From positions 134,413 through 198,412 of the forward strand of contig NZ_JACARC010000021.1 of assembly GCF_013386825.1 (NCBI RefSeq): a DNA stretch of 64,000 nucleotides, read 5' to 3'. The stretch is from Pseudomonas sp. IPO3778. Its GTDB lineage: Bacteria > Pseudomonadota > Gammaproteobacteria > Pseudomonadales > Pseudomonadaceae. A program made the translations under genes and the position numbers. This document shows positions 52,379 to 61,381 of this stretch, in pieces. Position 1 is the first letter of the stretch. Each line of letters opens with the position of its first letter. The notes beneath the pieces are model-generated. The model searched no databases, was not told the origin of the DNA, and was given only the letters and a program-made list of their open reading frames with translations.

Positions 52379-53017
52379 TCAAGCCTTGCTGCCAAACAGG
52401 CCCGGCAACGCATGTGCCAGGGCGTTGATGGCGAAGCCGATAAACATCACGCCACACAGCCGGGTGATCATCACTTCATGACGCTGATACACCGTGCGCA
52501 CCCGTTGCGCGCCGACCACGCCGATCAGGATCGCGTACGCCACCAGGCCACCGATAAAGCTCAGGAAGATCAACCACGGCAGCATCGACCAGGTCAGCAG
52601 TTCAGCACGGCTGGAGAGCAAGGCGGTGAAGGTCGCTACCGCTACCGGGTAGGCCTTGGGGTTGGTCAGGCCGAAGATAATGCCGTGCCAGAACGGCTGG
52701 CGTGCCGCGCCCTGTGGTGATTCCCCGCTGCGGCGCTGGGTGCGGATCGCGCGCCAGCCGAGCCAGAACAGGTACAGGCCGCTGAGCACACCCAACACGT
52801 CAAACGCGCTGCTGCCGATTTCCCGCGCGCCGACGATCGCAATCAACGCCGTACTGCACCACACCACATCACCCAACAGATGCCCGCAGAGAAAGCCGGC
52901 ACCGGCACGACGACCGCGAGCGGCGCCGATACCAAAAACGGCCAGTACACCGGGACCGGGCGTGATGCCGTAGATAAAGCCCGAGGCGAGGACGGCGAAC
53001 AGCAGGGATGGGGTCAT
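52379..53017 (-). CDS. LysE-family amino-acid exporter
   Basis: 212 residues with six helices. The family start LFAVLASGFIYGITPGPGVLAVFGIGAARGRRAGAGFLCGH and the GFWHGIIFGLTNPKAYPVAVATFTAL loop identify LysE/RhtB-type exporters. The amino acid exported cannot be read from sequence. It lies after a 110-bp gap downstream of the DUF4142 gene's start side, with a REPIN behind it. Confidence 0.93.
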   Translation of the reverse strand: MTPSLLFAVLASGFIYGITPGPGVLAVFGIGAARGRRAGAGFLCGHLLGDVVWCSTALIAIVGAREIGSSAFDVLGVLSGLYLFWLGWRAIRTQRRSGESPQGAARQPFWHGIIFGLTNPKAYPVAVATFTALLSSRAELLTWSMLPWLIFLSFIGGLVAYAILIGVVGAQRVRTVYQRHEVMITRLCGVMFIGFAINALAHALPGLFGSKA

Positions 53018-53104
53018 GGAAGGCGCTCTGACAGACGGTTATCGGGTGGATGGATTCTGCCTGTTCTATTGCTACGGGTAAAACTTCATTCTGCCGAGGC
53101 TTTC

Positions 53105-53237
53105 CTGTGGCGAGGGAGCTTGCTCCCGCTGGGCTGCGAAGCAGCCCTAAACCGATCGACGCGATCTTTCAGGACGATGGCGGCTGACTTGCCAGGGCCG
53201 CTTCGCGCCCCAACGGGAGCAAGCTCCCTCGCCACAG
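53105..53237. repeat. REPIN of a different REP family
   Basis: Outer arms CTGTGGCGAGGGAGCTTGCTCCCG and CGGGAGCAAGCTCCCTCGCCACAG are perfect complements with about 85 bp between them. It differs in core sequence from the GTGGGAGC-type copies, so at least two REP families are present. Confidence 0.9.
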
Positions 53238-53249
53238 AAACCGTGCGTG

Positions 53250-54176
53250 CTAAAGGTTATGGGTGAGCAGCACGCCATGCACCTGCCCATTCAACCACTG
53301 CAACGCCGGGTCTGCGCCCCGCCGCGAATGCCACGCCAGCACAAACGCAAACGACGGAATGTGAAACGGTGGCGGCACGGCCAACAGTTGCTCGTGATCA
53401 ATGTTAAGCAGCCCGCGAGACGACACGGTAAGGATCAAATCCGTACCCGGGATCAACTGCGGCGCCACGCCCCAATGGGGCAAGCTGATCGCCACGTGCC
53501 GGCGCTCGCGAATCGCCGTCAGCGCCCGTTCGATTTCCGGCGTGCCGCTGCCGCGCATTTCCAGCAATACGTGGGGCCGCGCCAGGTAGGTGGGCAAGTC
53601 GAGCACGCCGCTTTGGGGCAGGCTCGCACGGTCCACCAGGCATACGTAATGCTCTTCGAATAAAGGCGTATTGCGCAGTTCGGCCGGCATGTCGGGAAAC
53701 ACCCCGGCGGCCAGGTCGATATCGCCGTTGAGCACCCCATCCAGCATGCCTTCGCGACTGGCCTGGATAATCTGCAAATCAATCCCCGGCGCTTCCCGGC
53801 GCAAGGTGCGCACCAACCCCGGTAAAAAAATCGCCGCGCTGTAGTCCGACATGGCCACCCGAAAGGTGCGTTTGGCTGACGCCGGATCAAAGCGATTCGG
53901 CGCCAGCAGCGCTTGCACCTGGGCCAGCGCTTCCGCCAGCGGCATCGCCAGCTCCAGCGCGCGAGCGGTGGGCACCAACGAACTGCCCTGGCGCACCAAC
54001 AGCGGATCCCCAAGCACATCCCGCAACCGCGCCAGGGCGTGGCTCACTGCCGGCTGGCTCAAGTGCAGGCGCTCGGCAGCGCGGGTCACGTGCTGCTCGC
54101 TGAGCAAGGCGTCGAGGATCACCAGCAGGTTGAGGTCGATACGTCGAAGATCATTCATCAGCTGCATGTTCTGCAT
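53250..54176 (-). CDS. LysR-type transcriptional regulator (NodD/SyrM-like)
   Basis: 308 residues. HTH DLNLLVILDALLSEQHVTRAAERLHLSQPAVSHALARLRD (the DLNLLxxxxALL start) and complete effector domain. Several ATGs are in frame at the N-terminus (54176, 54167, 54158) and none has a clear ribosome-binding site. It is divergent from a small EamA/YdcZ-type membrane gene, which may be its target. Confidence 0.92.
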   Translation of the reverse strand: MQNMQLMNDLRRIDLNLLVILDALLSEQHVTRAAERLHLSQPAVSHALARLRDVLGDPLLVRQGSSLVPTARALELAMPLAEALAQVQALLAPNRFDPASAKRTFRVAMSDYSAAIFLPGLVRTLRREAPGIDLQIIQASREGMLDGVLNGDIDLAAGVFPDMPAELRNTPLFEEHYVCLVDRASLPQSGVLDLPTYLARPHVLLEMRGSGTPEIERALTAIRERRHVAISLPHWGVAPQLIPGTDLILTVSSRGLLNIDHEQLLAVPPPFHIPSFAFVLAWHSRRGADPALQWLNGQVHGVLLTHNL

Positions 54177-54244
54177 AAGAACTTGGAATTTAAATTTGCG
54201 TGACGAATGGCCTAGAGTCCAGCAAAACCTCTGGGAGATTGATC

Positions 54245-54733
54245 ATGACGACGTTGCATTGGGTAGGTCTGTTGCTGTTGGCGGCGTTCGCCGGGGCGGT
54301 GGTGCCGTTTCAAAGTGTGATCAATGCCAACCTGGGACGCGGCCTGGGCCATCCGTTATGGGCCACCCTCGCCTCGCTGCTGGTGAGCATCATCGTGCTG
54401 CTGCCGGTGATCCTGGCCCTGCGCCTGCCGCTGCCCAGCCTTGGGTTTATCACCCAGGCGCCGCTGTGGATATGGAGCGGCGGTGCGTTCGGCGTGTGCT
54501 TTATTTCGCTGGCGTTGATCCTGATGCCCAAGCTCGGTGCCTCGGGGTTTATTGCCCTGGCGATGGCCGGGCAAATCGTCGCCTCGTTGATGCTGGACCA
54601 CTTCGGCCTGTTCGGGCTGGTGGAGCGCCAATTGACCGCGCCCCGGTTGATCGGGGCGTTGATGTTGATTGGCGGTGTGGCACTGATTCAGTTCAGCGCC
54701 ACGCCCACCCGATCGCTGGTAACTGCCGGCTGA
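54245..54733 (+). CDS. DMT-superfamily (DUF606/YdcZ-type) membrane protein
   Basis: 162 residues, about five helices (VGLLLLAAFAGAVVPFQSVINANLGR start, typical of DUF606/YdcZ). It is a half-size member of the drug/metabolite transporter superfamily; such proteins may work as pairs. No paralogue is adjacent, so it may form homodimers. GGGAGA precedes the ATG. Confidence 0.85.
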   Translation: MTTLHWVGLLLLAAFAGAVVPFQSVINANLGRGLGHPLWATLASLLVSIIVLLPVILALRLPLPSLGFITQAPLWIWSGGAFGVCFISLALILMPKLGASGFIALAMAGQIVASLMLDHFGLFGLVERQLTAPRLIGALMLIGGVALIQFSATPTRSLVTAG

Positions 54734-56065
54734 TCAGTGCTTGTCGAGGGTGCGCAGTTTCTGCGGCAGGCCCCACAGCAACAGCGCCGCCGCCAGCAAC
54801 GCACACACGCCGATGACATACAGCGCCGGCGTGGTGCTGCCGGTGAGGTCCTTGATCCGGCCGACCATCACGGGGCTGACGATGCCGCCGAACTGGCCCA
54901 GGGTGTTGATCACCGCAATCCCGCCCGCCGCGCCGGCTCCGGCACCGGCCAACAGCTTGGGCGGCAAGGTCCAGAAGGTCGGAATCGAGGCAATGATCCC
55001 GGCGCCCAGCAGGCTCAGGGCGACGATCAGGAACGTGGTGTGATCGGCAAAGATTCCCGCGCAAAAGAACCCCACCGCGCCCAGCGCCACCAAGCCACTG
55101 ACAAACTTGCGGCGCTCACCCGTAGCGTCGGACAAGCGCCCGATCACCACCATGCTGATGGCCCCGCAGATGTAGGGAATCGCCGTCAGCAGGCCGATCA
55201 TCACCGGGCTCTGGGTGCCGGCGCTGCGGATCAGTTGCGGCGCCCAGAAGTTCAGGCCGTAGGACGCCACCTGGATCAGGAAGTAGATAAAGCCGAGCAT
55301 CAGGAAGCCGGGAATACGCAGCGCCGCCAGCAGCGAGCCACCGCTCTTGTGGGGTTCATGCACGGCAATGCGGCTGGCCAGCAAGGTCTTCTCCGACGGG
55401 GTCAGCCAGTGGGCGTCCTCGATGCGGTCCTTGAGCAGCTTGAGCACCAGGAACCCCAGGCCCACGCAAGGCAAACCACCGAGCAAAAACAACCAGTGCC
55501 AGCCGCGCATTTGCAGCACGCCGTCGAGGTGTTCCAGCACCAGCCCGGAGAACGGCGCCCCCACCAGCCCGGCAAATGCGGAGGCCAGGAACAGCATCGA
55601 AGTGATGCGCCCCCGGTAGTGCTGGGGGAACCACAGCGTCAGGTAATACAACACGCCCGGCGCGAACCCTGCCTCCATCGCACCGATGATGAAACGCAGC
55701 CCGTAGAACTGCCACTCAGCCGTGACAAACACCATGGCTGCCGTCGCCAGCCCCCACGACATCATGATGCGGGCGATCCAGCGGCGGGCGCCGACCTTGT
55801 ACAGCATCATGTTGCTCGGCACTTCGAAGATCACATAGCCGACCACGAACAGCCCGGCGCCGAGGCCGTAGGCGGTGTCGCTCAGGCTCAGGTCGGTCTG
55901 CAGCTGGAACTTGGCGAAGCTGATGTTGATGCGGTCAAAAAACGCGAACAAGTAGCAGACCATGATCAGCGGCATCAGGCGCCAGGCGACCTTGCTGACC
56001 AGGGCTTTTTCGGCATCGTGTTCAGCGGCCGGGCGCACGCCGGCCTCCAACGTATTAAGGCTCAT
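54734..56065 (-). CDS. MFS transporter, anion:cation symporter type (TtuB/phthalate-like)
   Basis: 443 residues with 12 helices. The start VAWRLMPLIMVCYLFAFFDRINISFAKFQLQTDLSLSD and VGYVIFEVPSNMMLYKVGARRWIARIM match carboxylate-importing MFS members. It probably imports a dicarboxylic acid used by the neighbouring CoA-transferase and HMG-CoA-lyase-like enzyme. The upstream reading-frame extension overlaps the lyase gene and is not used. GGAGAG precedes the ATG. Confidence 0.9.
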   Translation of the reverse strand: MSLNTLEAGVRPAAEHDAEKALVSKVAWRLMPLIMVCYLFAFFDRINISFAKFQLQTDLSLSDTAYGLGAGLFVVGYVIFEVPSNMMLYKVGARRWIARIMMSWGLATAAMVFVTAEWQFYGLRFIIGAMEAGFAPGVLYYLTLWFPQHYRGRITSMLFLASAFAGLVGAPFSGLVLEHLDGVLQMRGWHWLFLLGGLPCVGLGFLVLKLLKDRIEDAHWLTPSEKTLLASRIAVHEPHKSGGSLLAALRIPGFLMLGFIYFLIQVASYGLNFWAPQLIRSAGTQSPVMIGLLTAIPYICGAISMVVIGRLSDATGERRKFVSGLVALGAVGFFCAGIFADHTTFLIVALSLLGAGIIASIPTFWTLPPKLLAGAGAGAAGGIAVINTLGQFGGIVSPVMVGRIKDLTGSTTPALYVIGVCALLAAALLLWGLPQKLRTLDKH

Positions 56066-56126
56066 TGTTTCTCTCCAGCGGACTGCTCGCAGGGCGTCCG
56101 ATTGTTTTTGTTGTCTGGTGGGCGGT

Positions 56127-57065
56127 TTACAAGGTGGCGATGTAGGCCGGTGGCGGATGCAGGTCGCAATTGCGCCCGGCCTTGGCCACCTGGCCTGGCA
56201 GTTCGTGGCCGAGCAAGGCCGGTAATTGTCGCGACATCTGCAGCAGGTGCGGCAGGTCGACGCCGGTGTGAATCCCGACTTCTTCGCACAGGTTGACCAG
56301 GTCTTCGGTGCAGATATTGCCCGAGGCGCCAGGCGCAAACGGGCAGCCGCCGAGGCCGCCCAATGCGGCATCAAAGCGGCGGGCACCGGCCTCATAGGCG
56401 GCCAGCACATTGCACAAACCCAGGCCGCGGGTGTTGTGGAAATGCAGGGTCAAATCACTGGCTGGAACCCGTTCCAGCACGCGCTTGACCAAGCGCTCCA
56501 CCTGACGCGGATTGGCCATGCCGGTGGTGTCCGCCAGGCTGATGCCCTGGATGCCCAGCTCGCGGTAGGCATCCACTAATTGCAGCACGCGGTCTTCGTC
56601 GATCTTGCCTTCGAACGGGCAGCCGAAGGTGGTGGCGATGCTGCCGTTGAGGCGCACCGGGTAGTCGGCAGCAAAACTCACGATGTCGCCAAACGCTGCC
56701 AACGAGGCCTCGCAGCGCATGCGCATATTGGCCAGGTTGTGGGTCTGGCTGGCGGACATCACCAGGTTCAACTCATCGGCCCGGGACTCGATGGCCCGTT
56801 GGGCGCCCTTGAGGTTGGGGATCAACGCCACGTAGATCACCCCGGGACGGCGGGTAATGCCCTGGAACACCTGCTCACCGTCGCGCAACGCGGGAATGGC
56901 CTTGGGCGACACGAACGAACCGGCTTCTATCCGGGAAAAACCGGCGAGGGACAGTTGATCGATCAGGGCGATCTTGTCGACAGTCTCAACCCAGGTCGGC
57001 TCGATTTGCAGGCCGTCCCGGGGCGAGACTTCCTGCACGATCAAGGCATCGGAATCGTTTTTCAT
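56127..57065 (-). CDS. HMG-CoA lyase family protein
   Basis: 312 residues. It belongs to the aldolase-like HMG-CoA lyase group: VQEVSPRDGLQIEPTWVETVDKIALIDQLSLAGFSRIEAGSFVSPKAIPAL, VALIPNLKGAQRAIE, DTTGMANP, LHFHNTRGLGL and LGGCPFAPGASGN (active Cys near GGCPFAPG) are its signatures. It should cleave HMG-CoA or a close analogue into acetyl-CoA and acetoacetate. It overlaps the CoA-transferase stop by ATGA. The real acyl-CoA is inferred from the neighbours. Confidence 0.93.
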   Translation of the reverse strand: MKNDSDALIVQEVSPRDGLQIEPTWVETVDKIALIDQLSLAGFSRIEAGSFVSPKAIPALRDGEQVFQGITRRPGVIYVALIPNLKGAQRAIESRADELNLVMSASQTHNLANMRMRCEASLAAFGDIVSFAADYPVRLNGSIATTFGCPFEGKIDEDRVLQLVDAYRELGIQGISLADTTGMANPRQVERLVKRVLERVPASDLTLHFHNTRGLGLCNVLAAYEAGARRFDAALGGLGGCPFAPGASGNICTEDLVNLCEEVGIHTGVDLPHLLQMSRQLPALLGHELPGQVAKAGRNCDLHPPPAYIATL

Positions 57066-58255
57066 TGCACCACTCCTGAAGTTTTCAGGCGTTGAATGTC
57101 TGCGCCGGTCAAGCCCAGGTCGCCGAGGATCGAGTCGGTGTGCTGGCCCAGACTCGGGCCCTGCCAGTTCACCGCGCCAGGGGTTTCCGACAGTTTGGGC
57201 ACAATGCCGGGCATCTTCACGGTCAGGCCGCCGGGCAGGTCGGCGCTGAGCAGCATGTCGCGGGCCTGGTAGTGCGGGTCGGTGACGATATCGGCCACGG
57301 AGTAGATGCGCCCTGCCGGTACTTCGGCGGCTTCCAGGGCGCTGAGCACCTGGTCGATGGGCAGGCTGCTGGTCCAGTGGGTGATGGCGGCGTCGAGCAG
57401 GCCACTTTTGGCGGCGCGGCCGTCGTTGTGGGCAAATTCGGGGGCTTCGGCCAGGTCGGCGCGGCCGATGGTGAGCATCAGGCGCTTGTAGATCGGGTCG
57501 CTGTTGCCGGCGATCACCACGTAGGCGCCATCGGCGGTCAGGTAGGTGTTGGACGGTGCAATGCCCGGCAAGGCGCCGCCGCTGCGTTCGCGCACATGGC
57601 CGAGCATGTCGTATTCCGGCACGAGGCTTTCCATCAGGTTGAATACGCTTTCGGCCAGGGACACGTCGACGATCTGGCCATCGCCCTGGCCGGTCTTGAC
57701 CCGCAGCAGCGACATCAGCGCGCCGATCACCCCGTGCAGCGACGCCAGTGAATCGCCGAGGCTCACGCCCACCCGCGCCGGTGGTGAATCCGGGTTGCCG
57801 GTGGTGTAGCGAATCCCGCCCATGGCCTCGCCGATGGCACCGAAGCCCGGGCGATCGCGGTAAGGGCCGGTCTGGCCGTAGCCGGAGATGCGCACCAGGG
57901 TCAGCTTGGGGTTGAGGGCGTGCAGCACGTCCCAGCCGAGACCGAGTTTTTCCAGGCCACCGGGGCGCAGGTTTTCGATCAGCACGTCGGCGTCGCCCAG
58001 CAGTTGCTTGACCAGGTCCAGGCCTTCTGCGGACTTGAGGTCCAGGGCCAGGGACTTCTTGTTGCGCGATTGCAGGTACCACCACAGCGACGTGCCTTGG
58101 TGCAGCTTTCGCCATTTGCGAAGCGGATCGCCCTGGCCCATGGCTTCGATCTTGATCACCTCGGCGCCAAACTCGGCCATCAGCCGGGCGGCGAACGGCG
58201 CGGCAATCAGGGTGCCGATCTCGATCACCTTGATACCGCTCAGGGGAGCCGTCAT
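57062..58255 (-). CDS. CaiB/BaiF-type (class III) CoA-transferase
   Basis: 397 residues. Class III CoA-transferase fold: LSGIKVIEIGTLIAAPFAARLMAEFGAEVIKIE start, DVLIENLRPGGLEKLG, and the catalytic Asp near DVSLAESVF, with GGIRYTTGNPDSPP and PAGRIYSVADIVTDPHYQARDM blocks. It moves CoA between carboxylic acids, here probably succinyl-CoA to HMG or a relative. The ATG at 58255 is used. It is translationally coupled to the lyase gene. Confidence 0.93.
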   Translation of the reverse strand: MTAPLSGIKVIEIGTLIAAPFAARLMAEFGAEVIKIEAMGQGDPLRKWRKLHQGTSLWWYLQSRNKKSLALDLKSAEGLDLVKQLLGDADVLIENLRPGGLEKLGLGWDVLHALNPKLTLVRISGYGQTGPYRDRPGFGAIGEAMGGIRYTTGNPDSPPARVGVSLGDSLASLHGVIGALMSLLRVKTGQGDGQIVDVSLAESVFNLMESLVPEYDMLGHVRERSGGALPGIAPSNTYLTADGAYVVIAGNSDPIYKRLMLTIGRADLAEAPEFAHNDGRAAKSGLLDAAITHWTSSLPIDQVLSALEAAEVPAGRIYSVADIVTDPHYQARDMLLSADLPGGLTVKMPGIVPKLSETPGAVNWQGPSLGQHTDSILGDLGLTGADIQRLKTSGVVQ

Positions 58256-58387
58256 GGGGTGTACCTCTTGTTCTTGGAATGTGGGGCCAAGGCTAGAGGA
58301 CACCGGCAGTAGAAAGCCAACCGTCAGTTGGCAACGAGCGTTCGCGAAAGGCGAAGGCTCGGGGATTTTGGGCGCTCTTTAAATCGC

Positions 58388-58472
58388 TATCGCGGGCAAG
58401 CCCGGCTCCCACAGGGGATCGATTTTTCCCCAAACAACGCGGTCAACTGTGGGAGCCGGGCTTGCCCGCGAT
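58388..58472. repeat. REPIN in opposite arrangement
   Basis: ATCGCGGGCAAGCCCGGCTCC on the left and GGAGCCGGGCTTGCCCGCGAT on the right are perfect complements around 41 bp. The halves are oriented tail-to-tail compared with the other GTGGGAGC-type copies. It lies between the CoA-transferase and the LysR gene. Confidence 0.9.
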
Positions 58473-58491
58473 GAGGCCTGCAGCGTTTCGC

Positions 58492-59403
58492 TCAGCCCTG
58501 CTCCCGACGCAAATAATCGAACAACAACCGACTCACCGGCGACAACTGCGCCTCATCACGCACCACCAGAATCAGGCTGCGGTCCGACCATGCATCCGTC
58601 AGCGGCACCGCATGCAACCCCAACGCCCGGCCAAACAGTTCATAGGCCTTTTGCGGCAGGATACCAATGCCCATATTCGCCTGGACCATCCGGCACATCG
58701 CATCAAAGCCCGGCACGTGGATCCGCAGGCGCAGCACCTTGCCCGCCTCCCGCGCCGCCGCGTGGGTACGCATGTTGATCGAACTGGCGGAATGCAGCCC
58801 CACGTAATCGCTGTCCAGGGTCTCGACGAAGGCCAATGCCTTGCGCGTCGCCAACGGGTGATCCGCCGGCATCAGCACCACCAGCTTGTCCCGCCGATAG
58901 GTCACGCCGGGCAAACCTTTGGTGTCGGTATCGCTGGAACAGATGCCCAGGTCCGCAACCCCATCGATCACGCCCTGGACCACGCCATTGCTGGGCCGCT
59001 CTTCCAGGTCGGCTTTCACCTGGGGGTGCAGCGCGGAAAAGTCGCGCAAGTCTTCAGGCAGGAACTGAATGATCGCCGAGAGATTCGCCAGCATCCGCAC
59101 ATAACCGCGCACCCCATGGCTGTGTTCCCCCAGCTCCAGGCCCATCTTCTCGACGTTGAACAGCATCTGCCGCGCATGGTGCAACAAGGTCTCGCCGGCG
59201 GCCGTGAGGTGCATGCCCTTGGCCTGGCGCACAAACAGGCTCACGCCCAACACCTGCTCCAGCTCCATCAAGCGCTTGCTGGCGGCCGAAACCGCAATGG
59301 CTTCACGGGCGGCGGCGCGGGTCAGCGTGCCCTCTTCATGCACCGCCACAAACAGTTGCAGGGTGATCAGGTCGAGGCGACGGACCAGGCTTTTATGCAG
59401 CAT
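58492..59403 (-). CDS. LysR-type transcriptional regulator
   Basis: 303 residues. HTH DLITLQLFVAVHEEGTLTRAAAREAIAVSAASKRLMELE and a complete effector domain. It is on the same strand, just upstream of the CoA-transferase-lyase-MFS genes, so it is the likely regulator of that unit. The inducer is unknown. Its start is directly next to the end of the NAD(P)-binding gene. Confidence 0.9.
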   Translation of the reverse strand: MLHKSLVRRLDLITLQLFVAVHEEGTLTRAAAREAIAVSAASKRLMELEQVLGVSLFVRQAKGMHLTAAGETLLHHARQMLFNVEKMGLELGEHSHGVRGYVRMLANLSAIIQFLPEDLRDFSALHPQVKADLEERPSNGVVQGVIDGVADLGICSSDTDTKGLPGVTYRRDKLVVLMPADHPLATRKALAFVETLDSDYVGLHSASSINMRTHAAAREAGKVLRLRIHVPGFDAMCRMVQANMGIGILPQKAYELFGRALGLHAVPLTDAWSDRSLILVVRDEAQLSPVSRLLFDYLRREQG

Positions 59404-60078
59404 CTAGACGCGCTCGGTGGCCAGGCGATTGATATCGGCCTGCTCCACAACAGGCGTCGGGGCGCCGTGCCGGACTGCCGAGAGCATTGCGCGGCCAACG
59501 GTTTCCGTGCTCACGACCCAGTCCGGGCGCAGGCGTCGGAACAACGACAACAGCGGGCCGAGGACGGTGTAGAACGTCTGGTAAACCGGGGTTTTCGAAC
59601 GCACGCCGTGCAGCGGCTGGATTACGCCCGGACGGAACAGGTACACCGCCTTGAACGGCAGGCGCAGCAAGGCGTTTTCGGTCTTGCCCTTGATCCGCGC
59701 CCACATGGTTTTACCGGTTTCGCTGCTGTCGGTACCGGCGCCGGACACGTAGATAAAGGTCATCTGCGGATTGAGCCGCGCCAGGGTACTGGCGGCCACC
59801 AGGGTCAGGTCGTAGCTCAAATGGGTGTACTTGGCTTCGTCCAGGCCCACCGAGGACACGCCCAGGCAAAAGAAGCACGCATCGAAACCTTGCAGCAGGT
59901 GCTCCAGGGGCTGGAAATCGAACATGTCGGCATGCAGCACCTGGTGCAACTTGCCGTGCTCCTGGGTCAGCGCGGTGCGACCGACAGCCACCACTTCCTG
60001 CACGTCACCGGCCAGCAGGCACTCACGCAACACGCCCTGGCCGACCATGCCGGTGGCGCCGAATAATAGAACTCTCAT
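59404..60078 (-). CDS. NAD(P)H-binding short-chain-like protein
   Basis: 224 residues. N-terminal Rossmann motif MRVLLFGATGMVGQGVLREC (GATGxxG) and a following DACFFCLGVSS region as in NAD(P)H-binding epimerase/TIP30-like proteins. The MTFIYVSGAGTDSSETGK stretch is typical of this group. The function is unknown. An upstream extension from 60255 is low complexity, so ATG 60078 is used. Confidence 0.87.
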   Translation of the reverse strand: MRVLLFGATGMVGQGVLRECLLAGDVQEVVAVGRTALTQEHGKLHQVLHADMFDFQPLEHLLQGFDACFFCLGVSSVGLDEAKYTHLSYDLTLVAASTLARLNPQMTFIYVSGAGTDSSETGKTMWARIKGKTENALLRLPFKAVYLFRPGVIQPLHGVRSKTPVYQTFYTVLGPLLSLFRRLRPDWVVSTETVGRAMLSAVRHGAPTPVVEQADINRLATERV

Positions 60079-60142
60079 AAGGTTGGTTCCTAAGCGACAA
60101 GCGGTTAGCTTCAGGCTGCCAGCTAGAGACAAACACACTAGC

Positions 60143-60170
60143 AGCTTGTAGCTTGCGGCTTGCAGCTTAC
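60143..60170. repeat. Heptamer tract, (AGCTTGC)n
   Basis: Four consecutive 7-bp units: AGCTTGT, AGCTTGC, GGCTTGC, AGCTTAC. It lies in the region between the divergent NAD(P)-binding and MFS genes. Similar heptad tracts are common in Pseudomonas intergenic DNA; function unknown. Confidence 0.8.
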
Positions 60171-60193
60171 TGCTCAACAGGATTTTTTGCCCC

Positions 60194-61381
60194 TTGAAAA
60201 GCACCACCACCCTCGCCATCGCCTGCAGCGCGGCCTTTCTGTCCCAGGTTGGCATCAGCAGTTACCTACCCGCCGTACCGGCGATTGCCCACGCATTGCC
60301 TGCTGCCGAGGACCAGGTGGCACTGGCCCTGGCGGTGTATTTGATCGGCATGGCGCTGCCGATGCTGCTCTGGGGCAGCCTCGGTGAGCGGGTTGGCAGA
60401 AAGCCGGTGCTGCTGGCGGCGTTGGCGCTGTATGCCCTGGCCAGTGCGGCGATTCCGTCCGCCTACAACCTCGAATCGTTTCTTGGCCTGCGGCTGGTTC
60501 AAGGGCTCGGCGCGGGCGGTGTGTCGGTGATGGCGCGGGTGTTGGTTCGCGACAGTTTCAGCGGTGCGCTGTTGGCCAAGGGGTTGTCGTGGCTGGGGAT
60601 GACGTTCGTGATCGCGTTGGGCATCGGGCAGTTTGTGGGCTCGCTGTTGCAGGTGGCGTTTGGCTGGGAAGCGATCTTTTATGGGCTGTCGATGGCGGCT
60701 GCCGGCTTGATGATTGCGCTGCAACGGGTGGTGTTTCCGACACTGGAAAAAGCCGCCGGGCACGTCTCGGCGTGGCGCATCTACGGCACGATCCTGCGCC
60801 ATCCGGCGTTCCTGCGCCCAGCACTGGCGGGGGGCTTGGGTTACGGGGTGATCATCGCCTTCAACACCTGCGCACCATTGATCTTGCAGGGCCATTTCCA
60901 GTGGAGCGCAGCGCAGTATGGCTGGCTCGGCTGGCCGATCAGCGGGGCGTATCTGGCGGGGGCGTTGATGGTCAATCGCCTGGTCGCCCGCACCGGGCGC
61001 CTGTCGATGATGAGTTGGGGCGTGGCGTTGGTGCTGTGCGGCAGCGCGACGATGTTGCTGGGCAGCCTGTTTGCCAATGGCCTGGCGATCCTGCTGTGGC
61101 TGCCCTACTGCCTGGCGGTGTTCGGGCAGTCGATGAGTTATCCCATCAGCCTGTCGCTGGCCAATGATGAGTCGCCGGTGAGCGGCTCCTACGCCATGGC
61201 CCTGAGCGGGTTTATGCATCAGTTGATGGCGGCGGCCATCGGTGGTGTGGCCAGCCTGTTGGCGAGTCAGCAGGCCTGGCCGTTGGCGGTGTTGTGCGGG
61301 GTGCTGGCGGGCGGCGCACTGCTGAGCGTCGCCCTGATGAGAGCCGATCAAAACGCGCTGCGAAAGATCTCCTCAATCTGA
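60194..61381 (+). CDS. MFS drug-efflux transporter (Bcr/CflA type)
   Basis: 395 residues with 12 helices. The MFS motif A appears as [19 protein letters not shown] and motif C-like as [19 protein letters not shown], which is typical of Bcr/CmlA-like efflux pumps. The frame opens with a TTG codon at 60194 (no in-frame ATG or clear ribosome site nearby), so the start is less certain. Its 3' end overlaps the convergent alcohol dehydrogenase gene by 34 bp. Confidence 0.87.
   Translation: MKSTTTLAIACSAAFLSQVGISSYLPAVPAIAHALPAAEDQVALALAVYLIGMALPMLLWGSLGERVGRKPVLLAALALYALASAAIPSAYNLESFLGLRLVQGLGAGGVSVMARVLVRDSFSGALLAKGLSWLGMTFVIALGIGQFVGSLLQVAFGWEAIFYGLSMAAAGLMIALQRVVFPTLEKAAGHVSAWRIYGTILRHPAFLRPALAGGLGYGVIIAFNTCAPLILQGHFQWSAAQYGWLGWPISGAYLAGALMVNRLVARTGRLSMMSWGVALVLCGSATMLLGSLFANGLAILLWLPYCLAVFGQSMSYPISLSLANDESPVSGSYAMALSGFMHQLMAAAIGGVASLLASQQAWPLAVLCGVLAGGALLSVALMRADQNALRKISSI

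Noticed and set aside
56127..58115. 662-residue frame covering the CoA-transferase and lyase
   Set aside because: Its first half is out of frame with the CoA-transferase and is arginine/proline-rich shadow; only the second half is the true lyase, starting at 57065.
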